From the NCBI GenBank assembly GCA_045642465.1, contig JAZUIY010000015.1:558001-622000 (forward strand): a DNA stretch of 64,000 bases. The letters run 5' to 3'. The translations under genes were made by a program, and so were the position numbers. The DNA comes from RUG420 sp045642465 (GTDB taxonomy: Bacteria > Bacillota > Clostridia > Oscillospirales > Acutalibacteraceae). The notes beneath the pieces were generated by a model. The model did not search any database. It saw only the letters and a list, made by a program, of their open reading frames with translations, and was not told the DNA's origin. This document shows, one piece after another, positions 13,371 through 21,671 of the stretch (within the stretch, counting starts at the first letter, position 1; each line of letters begins with the position of its first letter).

Positions 13371-13940
13371 ATGTGGAATTTACCAAATAAATTGACCATG
13401 CTCCGTATGGTTATGACCCTCATCTTCTTGGTTATGTTTACCGTGAAGATTCCTTATCATATCTTAATTGCGTTCTTCCTCTTTGGCTTTGCCTCTCTGA
13501 CGGACGCATTTGACGGCCACATTGCCAGAAGCAGAAACTTAATTACCAACTTCGGGAAACTGACGGACCCACTGGCTGACAAAATGCTCACCACCGCAGC
13601 CTTCCTTGGCCTTATGTCCATGGGCTACTGCAACGTTTGGATTGTGTTCCTCATTCTCTTTAGAGAATTCGGCATTTCCTCCGTTCGCCTGCTGGCTGCT
13701 TCCCAGGGCGTGGTTATCCCGGCCAACATCTGGGGCAAAATCAAAACCACTATGATGATGATCCTGGTGCCAACCGCCATGTTCTTGGTTTCCCTGAAGG
13801 AAGACTTTGGCGTTTTGTCCGACACCTTCCCATTGGTAACCGTTTCCAATATCCTTTGCGGAATTACTTGTCTGGCCGCCATTGTTTCGGGCATTATTTA
13901 CATTGTTCAAAGTGCGAAAATCATTGACTTTTCTAAGTAA
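13371..13940 (+). CDS. pgsA: CDP-diacylglycerol--glycerol-3-phosphate 3-phosphatidyltransferase
   Basis: A 189-residue membrane enzyme that makes phosphatidylglycerophosphate, the first committed step to phosphatidylglycerol and cardiolipin. The CDP-alcohol phosphotransferase motif D-x2-DG-x2-AR-x8-G-x3-D-x3-D is complete (DAFDGHIAR, then GKLTDPLADK). About five to six transmembrane helices are visible and the length is typical. It starts three bases after rimO, so translation is likely coupled. Confidence 0.95.
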   Translation: MWNLPNKLTMLRMVMTLIFLVMFTVKIPYHILIAFFLFGFASLTDAFDGHIARSRNLITNFGKLTDPLADKMLTTAAFLGLMSMGYCNVWIVFLILFREFGISSVRLLAASQGVVIPANIWGKIKTTMMMILVPTAMFLVSLKEDFGVLSDTFPLVTVSNILCGITCLAAIVSGIIYIVQSAKIIDFSK

Positions 13941-13967
13941 AATGATAAGATAATCTTGCGAATTACA

Positions 13968-14208
13968 TATAAATGCGTTGAACGGGAGAGTACCCGGTTT
14001 CATAAAGCATCAGAGAAGAAGGATCATTGGCTGAAAGTCCTTCCTGCAAAAGAGACCGAAGAAATGCACCCGCGAGCAGGCGAGGGGAACAGGCTTCTCA
14101 GTATCTTCGCTCGGCTAGCCACCGTGAAAAGGCAACGAGTTATAAACCGGAGTGGAACCGCGGAAACTTTCGCCTCCGTTGCATTATGCAACGGAGGCTT
14201 TCTTTTTT
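13968..14208 (+). ncRNA. T-box riboswitch, cysteine-specific
   Basis: The leader of cysE-cysS has the T-box hallmarks in order: stem I opening with GAGAGTACCC, the GGCTGAAAGTCC segment, a specifier region GAAATGCACC with the codon TGC (Cys) at 14065-14067, the T-box core AGTGGAACCGCGG at 14151-14163, and a terminator GCCTCCGTTGCA/TGCAACGGAGGC at 14172-14198 with a T-run. Uncharged tRNA-Cys should stabilise the antiterminator and allow transcription of the downstream genes. Confidence 0.93.
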
Positions 14209-14240
14209 CTCAGGTCTTCGGTTTTGACTGGAGGAACACT

Positions 14241-14903
14241 ATGAGCGTAGTGAACACATTTTTTGGAGGCAGCAAGAAAATGCTTGGCCTCATTAAAGAA
14301 GACGTGGCCACGGTCTTAGAAAGAGACCCGGCTGCCTCTAACAAAGCAGAAGTATTATTCTTGTACCCGGGGCTTCACGCCATCTGGTACTACCGCGTTG
14401 CTCACGCACTGCAGGTGCGGGGACACAAATTTCTTGCCCGTGCCATTTCTCAGCGTGCCGCTAAGAACACCGGCATAGAAATTCATCCTGGCGCAACCAT
14501 TGGCCGCCGGTTCTTCATTGACCATGGCCACGGGGTTGTTATTGGAGAAACCACCGAAATTGGAGACGACGTCACGCTCTACCAAGGGGTTACCCTTGGG
14601 GGTACCGGTAAGTTCACCGGCAAGCGTCACCCGAACATCGGCAACAATGTCATGGTTGGCTCCGGCGCCAAGGTCCTTGGCCCAATCACCATCGGAGACA
14701 ACACCAACGTTGCTTCGGGTGCTGTGGTGTTGCAGGACATTCCGGAAAACTCCACTGCCGTTGGCGTACCGGCACAGGTCGTTCGCCAGAACGGAGAGCG
14801 TGTGGACTCCCTGGACCAGATTCACGTACCGAACCCGGTTCTGGAAGAAATCAACGCCTTGCAAGAGCAGCTTGATAAATTTATTAATCAGCAAATTCAA
14901 TAA
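14241..14903 (+). CDS. cysE: Serine O-acetyltransferase
   Basis: A 220-residue enzyme that acetylates L-serine to O-acetylserine, the first step of cysteine synthesis. The C-terminal half is a left-handed beta-helix of hexapeptide repeats with the catalytic-site strings FIDHGHGVVIGETTEIGD and TLGGTGK followed by KRHPNIG. The ATG at 14241 is chosen because GGAGG lies nine bases upstream and it follows the T-box terminator; the frame is open further up only because it crosses the riboswitch. cysS follows after 14 bases. Confidence 0.95.
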   Translation: MSVVNTFFGGSKKMLGLIKEDVATVLERDPAASNKAEVLFLYPGLHAIWYYRVAHALQVRGHKFLARAISQRAAKNTGIEIHPGATIGRRFFIDHGHGVVIGETTEIGDDVTLYQGVTLGGTGKFTGKRHPNIGNNVMVGSGAKVLGPITIGDNTNVASGAVVLQDIPENSTAVGVPAQVVRQNGERVDSLDQIHVPNPVLEEINALQEQLDKFINQQIQ

Positions 14904-14917
14904 AGAGGGGAATATAA

Positions 14918-16318
14918 ATGAAAGTATTTAATACTTTGTCACGCCAGAAAGAAGAACTGGTACCAATGACCGAAGGCAAGTATAAAATCTATGCCTGCGG
15001 ACCAACTGTATATAACTACATCCACATTGGTAACGCCAGACCACTCTGCGTATTTGACGTACTGCGCAGATATCTGGAATACCGTGGAAACGAAGTAACC
15101 TTCGTACAGAACTTCACTGACATTGATGACAAAATCATCAAGCGCGCCAACGAAGAAGGTACAGATTACAAAACCGTTTCCGAAAAATATATTGAAGAAT
15201 TCTGGGTAGACGTAAAGGGCATGAACATTAGAGAAGCTACTGTTCATCCAAAGGCTACCGAAAACATTGATGAAATCATCAACATCATCAGCACCCTCAT
15301 TGAAAAGGGCCACGCTTATGCTGTTGACAATGGTGACGTTTACTTCAGCACCAAGACCTTCGACGAATACGGCAAACTCTCTCACCAGCCTCTGGAAGAC
15401 TTGGAAGCCGGCGCCCGCATCATGGTAGGCGAAGTAAAGAAAGACCCAATGGACTTTGCTCTTTGGAAGGCCGCTAAGCCGGGTGAACCATACTGGGAAT
15501 CTCCATGGGGCCAGGGCCGTCCAGGCTGGCACATTGAATGCTCTGCCATGAACCGCCGTTACTTGGGAGAAACTATTGACATCCACTGCGGTGGTCAGGA
15601 CCTTATCTTCCCACACCATGAAAACGAAATCGCACAGTCCGAATGCTGCAACGGCGTACCATTTGCCAACTACTGGATGCACAACGGCTACATCAACGTA
15701 GACAACGTAAAAATGTCCAAGTCCCTCGGCAACTTCTTTACTGTGCGCGATGTAGCAGAACAGTATGGTTACGAACCAATCCGTTACCTGATGATTTCCT
15801 CTCACTACAGAATGCCAATCAACTACAGCATTGACATTATTGAACAGTGCAAGGCTTCTCTCCAGCGTTTGTACACCTGCAGAGATAACTTAGACTTTGC
15901 TCTGGAAAATGCTGCCGTAGAAGATCATCAGCAAGACTTCGAAATCAAGAAGACTTTGGACAAGCACAGAGAAGACTTCATCGCCGCCATGGACGATGAC
16001 CTCAACACCGCTGACGCTTTGGCCGCCATCTTCGAACTGGTTAGAGACATCAACACCTTGGTTCTCACCGACCATCCATCCGAAGGCTTACTCAACTTTG
16101 CCATTGAACTCTTTGACGAACTCACCGGCGTTTTGGGCTTGGTTTACAACCGCAAGAAGGAAACCCTGGACATTGATGTTGAAAAGAAAATCCAGGAACG
16201 TCAGGCAGCCCGTGCTGCTCGTGACTTTGCCACTGCCGATGCCATCCGTGACGAACTGAAAGCCATGGGTATCATCTTGGAAGACACCCCGCAGGGCGTA
16301 AAGTGGCACAAGGAATAA
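14918..16318 (+). CDS. cysS: Cysteinyl-tRNA synthetase
   Basis: A 466-residue class I aminoacyl-tRNA synthetase that charges tRNA-Cys. The HIGH-type motif reads YNYIHIGNARP and the KMSKS motif KMSKSLGNF. The zinc ligands (first Cys in YACGPTVYNY, then the C-x-A-M and H-H-E-N-E segments) are present. Length is normal. It follows cysE and shares the Cys T-box, so cysteine synthesis and charging rise together when tRNA-Cys is uncharged. Confidence 0.98.
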   Translation: MKVFNTLSRQKEELVPMTEGKYKIYACGPTVYNYIHIGNARPLCVFDVLRRYLEYRGNEVTFVQNFTDIDDKIIKRANEEGTDYKTVSEKYIEEFWVDVKGMNIREATVHPKATENIDEIINIISTLIEKGHAYAVDNGDVYFSTKTFDEYGKLSHQPLEDLEAGARIMVGEVKKDPMDFALWKAAKPGEPYWESPWGQGRPGWHIECSAMNRRYLGETIDIHCGGQDLIFPHHENEIAQSECCNGVPFANYWMHNGYINVDNVKMSKSLGNFFTVRDVAEQYGYEPIRYLMISSHYRMPINYSIDIIEQCKASLQRLYTCRDNLDFALENAAVEDHQQDFEIKKTLDKHREDFIAAMDDDLNTADALAAIFELVRDINTLVLTDHPSEGLLNFAIELFDELTGVLGLVYNRKKETLDIDVEKKIQERQAARAARDFATADAIRDELKAMGIILEDTPQGVKWHKE

Positions 16319-16332
16319 ATAAACTTTCAAAG

Positions 16333-16366
16333 AAAAAGACCGATTCGTTCGAATCGGTCTTTTTGT
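16333..16366. terminator. Bidirectional terminator between cysS and cbiO
   Basis: AAAAAGACCGATTCG and CGAATCGGTCTTTTT pair almost perfectly with T-runs on both strands, ending cysS on the plus strand and the cbi operon on the minus strand. Confidence 0.9.
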
Positions 16367-16371
16367 CTTTC

Positions 16372-17091
16372 TTAGTCGTGTTCGTGTGGCTGCTCCAGTT
16401 TGTGGTTCCGCATGATGCGGTCAATTTCGTGGTCATCGTTCATGATGACGAAACGGTGACCTAGGAGCTCGGCTAAGGTGTAGTTGTGGGTGGAGATAAT
16501 CAGCGTCTTCCCACTGTTCTGAAGTTCCTTTAAGAAGCTCACAAGCCATTTCTGGGTTTGCTGATCCAAACCGGCCAGCGGTTCGTCCAATACCAGCACG
16601 TCTGGGTTCATGGACAGGATGCAGGCAATGGCAACCTTTTTCTTTTCGCCACCGGACAGGTGGTAAGGAGCGCGGTCCCGAAGCTTCTCAATGCCAATTA
16701 GTTCAATGACGTCGTTAACACGTTTCTTGACCTCTTCGTCACTGAGACCCATCTGCTGTGGACCGAAGGCGATTTCTTCTTCCACACTGCCACAGAATAA
16801 CTGCACATCGGAATTCTGGAAAATGAAACCCATTTTCTGGTGGAATTCCTTGGAGAAGGATTTGTCCTTCATGGACTTTTCGGAAATTTCTTTTCCGTGG
16901 AAAAGATAGGTTCCTTCATTTGGGAAAATCAACCCATTCATTAACTTCAGTAGGGTGGACTTACCACAACCGTTGGAGCCCTGCAAAACAACCGTTTCAC
17001 CGGCATGAATGTGTAAGTTAATGTGGCGCAGGGCAATATAGTCGTCATACGCGAAGCACACGTCTTGTAAATCAATAATTGGTTCGCTCAT
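16372..17091 (-). CDS. cbiO: ECF-type cobalt/nickel transporter, ATP-binding protein
   Basis: A 239-residue ABC ATPase. Walker A is GSNGCGKST, the Q-loop is FIFQNSDVQLF, the signature is LSGGEKKKVA and Walker B VLVLDEPLAGLD. A histidine-rich C-terminus (EQPHEHD) may bind metal. It lies one base after cbiQ and downstream of cbiM, so it is the energising subunit of a CbiMQO transporter for Co2+ or Ni2+. Which metal cannot be told from this sequence. Confidence 0.93.
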   Translation of the reverse strand: MSEPIIDLQDVCFAYDDYIALRHINLHIHAGETVVLQGSNGCGKSTLLKLMNGLIFPNEGTYLFHGKEISEKSMKDKSFSKEFHQKMGFIFQNSDVQLFCGSVEEEIAFGPQQMGLSDEEVKKRVNDVIELIGIEKLRDRAPYHLSGGEKKKVAIACILSMNPDVLVLDEPLAGLDQQTQKWLVSFLKELQNSGKTLIISTHNYTLAELLGHRFVIMNDDHEIDRIMRNHKLEQPHEHD

Positions 17092-17092
17092 G

Positions 17093-17902
17093 TTACATGC
17101 CCCTTTCTAAGATAATAAATAAGATAACAAAGAGAATCAGAACTGCTGCGTAAGCAAGATCCATTGGCTTCAACTTTGTTTTATGCGTAATACTGTATTC
17201 GCCTTCAAAGCCCCGACAGGTCATGGCGTCAAAGACTTCGTCCGACAGTTCCCGGGATTTTAAGAAGGTGACCCCCATAATGCCGGAGAAACTTTCTTTC
17301 TTCTTCTCGTTCTTCCCAATGGACCGCATCTTGAGAGATTCCAGCATGTTCTGGGCTACATCGCCCAGCATAACAATGAACTTCAGGGTGATGTCCAGGG
17401 TGAAGATGAACAGGTTTGGCACATGGTAGAAGCGTAGCCCTTTGGTCAGCTGGTTCCACGGGATGGTGGCGCTGAGGAAGGAGATGAGCCCTACCGAGAT
17501 GAAGACTTTCAGGCACACGGTGATGAGAGTGCGGGGAGAGCCTAAGAGGGCGGCCGGGAGAAGGATTAAGAAGGACAGGCCCACGGCACCAAGGGTGGCG
17601 GACACGGCCGGCTTCAATTGCTTACCCGGCAAGAGGCAAAGGCAGATGAGGGCAAGCCCCAGCACGCAGTAGGTGAAGAACGCGTTCTTCGCACATGCGG
17701 TCAGCACAATGAGCGTAAGCACCGTCAGCAGTGCAACCGGTGCGCTGCCTTGGAGCTTGCTCGGCTTACCCGAATTCCGGGCCTTTGCCAAGACTCCCAT
17801 GATGGATAACATGGTCTTTCTGAGGAATCCATCGGAATCTTTCGGCGCTATGTAATTTTCTTCGGTTTGCATCCACTCCGGAATGCGAGTTGGCTCACTC
17901 AC
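17093..17902 (-). CDS. cbiQ: ECF-type cobalt/nickel transporter, transmembrane protein
   Basis: A 269-residue membrane protein, the energy-coupling T component linking CbiM to the ATPase. Five or so hydrophobic segments precede the conserved cytoplasmic helices with the Ala-Arg-Gly-type coupling motifs (here MLESLKMRSIGK and DAMTCRGFEG). The start is GTG at 17902 with GGAG upstream on the minus strand. A 16-bp tandem repeat separates it from cbiM. Confidence 0.9.
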   Translation of the reverse strand: MSEPTRIPEWMQTEENYIAPKDSDGFLRKTMLSIMGVLAKARNSGKPSKLQGSAPVALLTVLTLIVLTACAKNAFFTYCVLGLALICLCLLPGKQLKPAVSATLGAVGLSFLILLPAALLGSPRTLITVCLKVFISVGLISFLSATIPWNQLTKGLRFYHVPNLFIFTLDITLKFIVMLGDVAQNMLESLKMRSIGKNEKKKESFSGIMGVTFLKSRELSDEVFDAMTCRGFEGEYSITHKTKLKPMDLAYAAVLILFVILFIILERGM

Positions 17903-17920
17903 GAAGAATACTCCTTTACC

Positions 17921-17968
17921 TTACTTCTCTTACGGTTTACTTCTCTTACAGTTTACTTCTCTTACAGT
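17921..17968 (-). repeat. Three copies of a 16-bp tandem repeat between cbiM and cbiQ
   Basis: TTACTTCTCTTACRGT is repeated three times (plus strand) and runs into the 3' end of cbiM, so the repeat lies inside the operon. Confidence 0.85.
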
Positions 17969-18976
17969 TTACTTCTTATCAAAATCTACTTTTGATTTCA
18001 TGGTGGCAGCAATGATACGGAACAACAGTACCGTAATTGCTACGCCAATAACAGCACTTAAAATGTAAGCGGCTACATCCGGCAGGCCTGCCATGGTGTA
18101 GTCAGGGAAAATGGAAGACCATTCCCAACCGTCCAGCATACCCTGTGGGGTATAACCCAAAACGGTGCCGCCGGTAATGACATTGCTGATTTCATCAGAG
18201 CCCCATTCGCCCCAGGCGGTGCCTTGGGCCAACAGTCCCAGTGGGACGGCGCAGACGAGAACAGCCATTAAAATGTAAAGGGCTGGGTGGCTCTTCTTGC
18301 CCTGATTTTCTACGGATACAATGTCCGGCGAGGTCTTGCTGACAAAGGCCAGCACTGCAGTGGTGAAAATGAGTTCTGCAAGACCTGCAACGGTAAGGTG
18401 TCCCAGCATCATGGCTGGGATACTGATGCTAAAGCCGTAAGGGCAATACAGCGCTTGTCCTAAGGCATCATGGAAGAGATACGGTTGTGCACCGAACTCG
18501 ATTGCCGCCGCCAGCGCTGCTACGTTGATTCCAACGTAAGAGCCCACCGCTGCCCCCAGGTATTTTCCTTTGGCAGACTTGGCTTTTTTGCTGATGACTT
18601 CATAAATGGCATATCCTACATACGGAAGCAGGAAGGCCATATTGAAACAGTTGGCGCCGAAGGCCAACACACCGCCGTCCCCGAATAAAAGTGCCTGGAT
18701 CAGCAACGCTATGGTGACGGATATACACGCGGCATCGGGTCCTAGAAGGATGGCAATTAAGGTACCGCCAACGGCGTGCCCGGTTGTGCCACCCGGCAGG
18801 GGAATGTTAAACATCATCCCCAGGAAAGAGAAGGCTGCGCAAATGCCCAGCAGCGGCATCTTTTCCTTTGGGATTTCAGCTTTTACTTTTTTTACGGCGT
18901 GAACCCACACCGGCACCATGGCCAACGCCATAACGCCACAAGTTTCTGGGCTTAAGTAGTTTTCTGGAATATGCAT
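17969..18976 (-). CDS. cbiM: ECF-type cobalt/nickel substrate-binding protein, CbiM-CbiN-like fusion
   Basis: A 335-residue membrane protein. It begins MHIPENYLSP: the N-terminal Met and His2 form the metal site of the CbiM/NikM family. Residues 1-220 are the CbiM core with PGGTTGHAVGG and LLFGDGGVLAFGAN. Residues ~230-335 form a PDGL-type tail with two more helices, equivalent to a fused CbiN/NikN. The gene leads the cbiM-cbiQ-cbiO operon. Other NikM/CbiM proteins show that this family takes up Ni2+ or Co2+. Confidence 0.92.
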   Translation of the reverse strand: MHIPENYLSPETCGVMALAMVPVWVHAVKKVKAEIPKEKMPLLGICAAFSFLGMMFNIPLPGGTTGHAVGGTLIAILLGPDAACISVTIALLIQALLFGDGGVLAFGANCFNMAFLLPYVGYAIYEVISKKAKSAKGKYLGAAVGSYVGINVAALAAAIEFGAQPYLFHDALGQALYCPYGFSISIPAMMLGHLTVAGLAELIFTTAVLAFVSKTSPDIVSVENQGKKSHPALYILMAVLVCAVPLGLLAQGTAWGEWGSDEISNVITGGTVLGYTPQGMLDGWEWSSIFPDYTMAGLPDVAAYILSAVIGVAITVLLFRIIAATMKSKVDFDKK

Positions 18977-19034
18977 GTTGTTCTCCTTATGGTTTTGCGA
19001 AAACAGGAACCACTATACAGTGCGTACAAAGCAC

Positions 19035-19080
19035 GGAAAAAAGAAAAGGCACCGTTTCTCTTCTTGAAAAACGATACCTT
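19035..19080 (-). terminator. Terminator after the DUF3842 gene
   Basis: On the minus strand AAGGTATCGTTT pairs with AAACGGTGCCTT (two G-U pairs) and is followed by TTTTCTTTTTT. It separates the DUF3842 gene from cbiM, which then needs its own promoter in 18977-19034. Confidence 0.78.
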
Positions 19081-19197
19081 CATGATACCTTTAAAATTTC
19101 GTAAAACAGTTTAATAAAGAGGACTTCTGTCCGTGAGATTACTTCTTGTAATCAACACTACTATTTTACTGTACGATATGCATTTTCGTCAATGTAT

Positions 19198-19608
19198 TTA
19201 GCCCTTCAGGATGTCTTTGATTTTTTGCATAGCATCATCTAAAAGTTCCTTGGTGCCGCTGTCTTTCACGCCGGCTATGACGGTGTCGCACTTGTTCATT
19301 GGAATCAGCACACGCTTGGCACTGCTCTGACCAACTGCTTTGGCCATGGCAGGAGTAACTTCACCCATTAAGGCATCTGCAATTACAATGCCCACAGGGC
19401 CAACAATGACGTCAGCTTTCCGAGCTTCTACAATAACGGAATTTTCTCCGGTGGCAAAGTACTTCACACCGGCTTTTGCCATACTGGAAGTGGCAATACT
19501 GTTGGTGCCAACTGCCAGCAAGTCAGCATCCGTCAATTCGGCCAAAATGCGTTTTGCCAGTTCCTTGCCAAGGGCACCGCCCTGACCGTCAATGAGTAAA
19601 ATGGTCAT
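19198..19608 (-). CDS. DUF3842 family protein
   Basis: A 136-residue protein with a nucleotide-binding-like start (ILLIDGQGGALGKELAKRIL, glycine-rich loop after a beta strand) and the segments VGTNSIATSSMAKAG, GPVGIVIADALMGEVTPAMA and VLIPMNKC. This matches the DUF3842 family, which is often found next to CbiM transporters in Clostridia; a role in metal handling is suggested only by that linkage. A terminator follows, so it is not strictly in the cbi operon. Confidence 0.8.
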   Translation of the reverse strand: MTILLIDGQGGALGKELAKRILAELTDADLLAVGTNSIATSSMAKAGVKYFATGENSVIVEARKADVIVGPVGIVIADALMGEVTPAMAKAVGQSSAKRVLIPMNKCDTVIAGVKDSGTKELLDDAMQKIKDILKG

Positions 19609-19738
19609 ATCTTGATCCTCCCGAGGACATTCTCTTAAAAGAACGCATAAACAGAATACTTATTTGTAGAGTGCTATAAAAAATAGAATACTATAGATAT
19701 AATAAAGAACAGGAATCAATTTCGCAAGGAGCGGGAAA

Positions 19739-20554
19739 ATGCAAAAAATCATGGGCCTCATGCGTAAGGCAATGGAACAATATGAAATGATTAACGAAGG
19801 CGATGTAGTGGCTGTCGGACTCTCCGGCGGCAAAGACTCTGTGGCCTTGCTGTTCTGCCTTTCTACCATGCGCCGTTATTATCCGAAAACCTATGACCTC
19901 AAGGCCATCCTTCTGGACCCATGCTTCCATGGGCCAATGGAAGAGGCCTCCGTGAACCAAATGCGGGACTTGTGCGCCCATCTGGAAGTGGAGTTCATTT
20001 ATGAGCAAACCAATATAGGCCACGTGGTCTTTTCCGCCACGGAGACCAAGTACCCGTGCAGCTTGTGTGCCAAACTGCGCCGCGGCACCCTTTGCAAGGT
20101 AGCCGCCGAACACGGCTGCAACAAACTGGCCCTTGGTCACCACAGAGATGACGTAGTAGAGACCTTCTACATGAACCTCCTAGACCAGGGCTCCTTAGGC
20201 TGCTTCGCACCGGTAACCCATCTGTCGGATACGGGCATGACCGTCATCCGCCCTATGGTTTTTGTCCCGGAACAGGACATCTCGTCCGCCGTGGCCAAAG
20301 CCACGCTGCCGACCCAGACCACCTTGTCCGCAGCCGGCCACTCAGCCGAGGCCGTTTCGCCCGCAGTCGGCCACTCAGCCGAGGCCGTTTCGCCCGCAGT
20401 CGGCCTGCCAGTCCTGTCCAGCACCTGTCCTCTGGACAAAGCCACGGAGCGCCAGCGCATCAAGCTCTTGCTGGCCACCCTCCGCCAAGACTACCCAGCC
20501 ATCCCTCAAAACGTCATCTCCATCCTCCAATCCAACCACATTAACAACTGGTGA
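19739..20554 (+). CDS. TtcA-like tRNA 2-thiocytidine synthesis protein with in-frame repeat insert
   Basis: A 271-residue PP-loop ATPase. The P-loop is VGLSGGKDSVALL; paired cysteines of the TtcA family occur in CSLCAKLRRG, followed by GHHRDDVVETF and a C-terminal TCPLDKATERQRIK segment. TtcA thiolates cytidine 32 of some tRNAs. Between the family segments VAKATLP and VLSSTCP there is an extra stretch of about 30 residues containing two exact copies of GHSAEAVSPAV, encoded by a perfect 33-bp tandem repeat. GGAGCGGG precedes the ATG. A long repeat block follows. Confidence 0.85.
   Translation: MQKIMGLMRKAMEQYEMINEGDVVAVGLSGGKDSVALLFCLSTMRRYYPKTYDLKAILLDPCFHGPMEEASVNQMRDLCAHLEVEFIYEQTNIGHVVFSATETKYPCSLCAKLRRGTLCKVAAEHGCNKLALGHHRDDVVETFYMNLLDQGSLGCFAPVTHLSDTGMTVIRPMVFVPEQDISSAVAKATLPTQTTLSAAGHSAEAVSPAVGHSAEAVSPAVGLPVLSSTCPLDKATERQRIKLLLATLRQDYPAIPQNVISILQSNHINNW
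20336..20401 (+). repeat. 33-bp tandem repeat inside the TtcA-like gene
   Basis: Two copies of a 33-bp unit, 20336-20368 and 20369-20401, encode GHSAEAVSPAV twice. It is in frame and lies in a loop region of the family alignment. Confidence 0.92.
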
Positions 20555-20615
20555 TTCTACTTTTGTCATAACCCCTTTTTTAAAATCACAAAACCTTATT
20601 AACAGCAAAAAGAAC

Positions 20616-20855
20616 AAGGTTTTATATCCGCAAAGCGTAATAAATAAGGTGTTTTAATCCGCAAAGCGAAATGGATAAGGTGTTTTGATCCGCAAAGCGT
20701 AATAAATAAGGTACTTTGATCCGCAGGGCGAAATGGATAAGGCACTTTGATCCGCAGGGCGAAATGGAGAAGGTGTTTTGATCCGCAAAGCGTAATGAAT
20801 AAGGTGTTTTAATCCGCAAAGCGAAATGGATAAGGCACTTTGATCCGCAGGGCGT
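20616..20855 (+). repeat. 31-bp tandem repeat (8 copies) leading into GTGATTCA array 2
   Basis: Eight units start at 20616, 20646, 20677, 20708, 20739, 20770, 20801 and 20832, so the period is 31 bp after a 30-bp first unit. The core is AAGG(T/C)(G/A)(T/C)TTTGATCCGCA(A/G)(A/G)GCG. The same family occurs twice before array 1. The last copy joins the array through GCGTAAAAGTGATTCA as at 4500-4522. Confidence 0.93.
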
Positions 20856-20859
20856 AAAA

Positions 20860-21191
20860 GTGATTCATTTTGCTTGAAAATGCTGATTTTGAATCACCAA
20901 AATCGGGTTATTTGTGAGGGGTAAAGGTAAAAGTGATTCATTTTTGCCGGGAAACCCATTTTTGAATCACCAAATCCGGGTCGTTGAGAGAAAAAAGAAG
21001 GTAAAAGTGATTCATTTTTGCTGAAAAATCCATTTTTGAATCACTTTTTGCGAATTGAAAGTTAGATAGACATAAAAATAGTGATTCATTTTCTTCGAAA
21101 AAGAGGAAAGTGAATCACTTTTTCTTTTTTTGAGCCAAAAAGCCTCGAAAAAGGTGATTCATTATTGAGAAATATGGGAAAAATGAATCAC
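20860..21191 (+). repeat. GTGATTCA palindrome array 2 (five 38-bp units)
   Basis: Five units at 20860-20897, 20933-20970, 21007-21044, 21081-21118 and 21154-21191, all 38 bp with ends GTGATTCA/TGAATCAC. Start-to-start steps are 73, 74, 74, 73 and the total is 332 bp, both identical to array 1. Units correspond by position: unit 4 in both arrays has TTTTCT-x-CGAAAAA inside and is preceded by AAAAATA. It lies between a tandem gene pair (TtcA-like and rplM), not a convergent pair. Confidence 0.95.
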
Positions 21192-21202
21192 TTGAGCAAA
21201 AT

Positions 21203-21525
21203 TTGAACTGAAAAAGCAGGCGTAAGTGAATCTGGAAAGAAGGGTTGAGTTAAAGAAAGAGCCGACGGTGGAGATAAAGCGGAAAGTTAACGGAATGAGA
21301 AAAGTAAATCGCCAAAAGAGGTAGATGAGGAAAAGGGCAATAAAAGCGGAAATTGGGGCGTGAGGGGAGAATTGGGCGCTGAAAGCAGGCGAAGAGGGAA
21401 TGTGAGGGAAGAATTGAACTGAAAAAGCAGGCGTAGATGAGGCGTGAGGGAAGAATGGATCTGAAAAAGCAGGCGTAGATGAGACGTGAGGGAAGAATTG
21501 AACTGAATAAGCATGCGAGGTGGGG
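21203..21525 (+). repeat. Purine-rich ~42-bp repeat block
   Basis: The plus strand is strongly purine-rich. About four imperfect copies of a ~42-bp unit with GTGAGGGAAGAATTG, GAACTGAAAAAGCAGGCG and TAGATGAG occur between 21355 and 21525, and an isolated GAACTGAAAAAGCAGGCG at about 21205. The minus-strand open frames here are due to the absence of stop codons in the repeat. Confidence 0.78.
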
Positions 21526-21671
21526 CAGAGGGAAAAATTTTTTGAAAATAGCGCGAGAGTAAATGCAATGAAAAAGAGAGAAAAAACGAGAAAAACGGAG
21601 ATTGTGCTGTGCTAAATTAAAATATACCAAATTTAGTGTTGACGGGAAGAAACCGCAGTGTTACTATATTC

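Noticed and set aside
14939..15805. 288-codon minus-strand frame opposite cysS
   Set aside because: Antisense shadow of a certain gene; no independent evidence.
18977..19034. Cobalamin riboswitch or NikR operator before cbiM
   Set aside because: The gap is too short for a cobalamin riboswitch, and no convincing NikR palindrome is seen; GTGC-N7-GCAC is too short to call.
21250..21630. Minus-strand open frames of 93-126 codons upstream of rplM
   Set aside because: Produced by a purine-rich repeat without stop codons on the other strand; no ribosome site or family.
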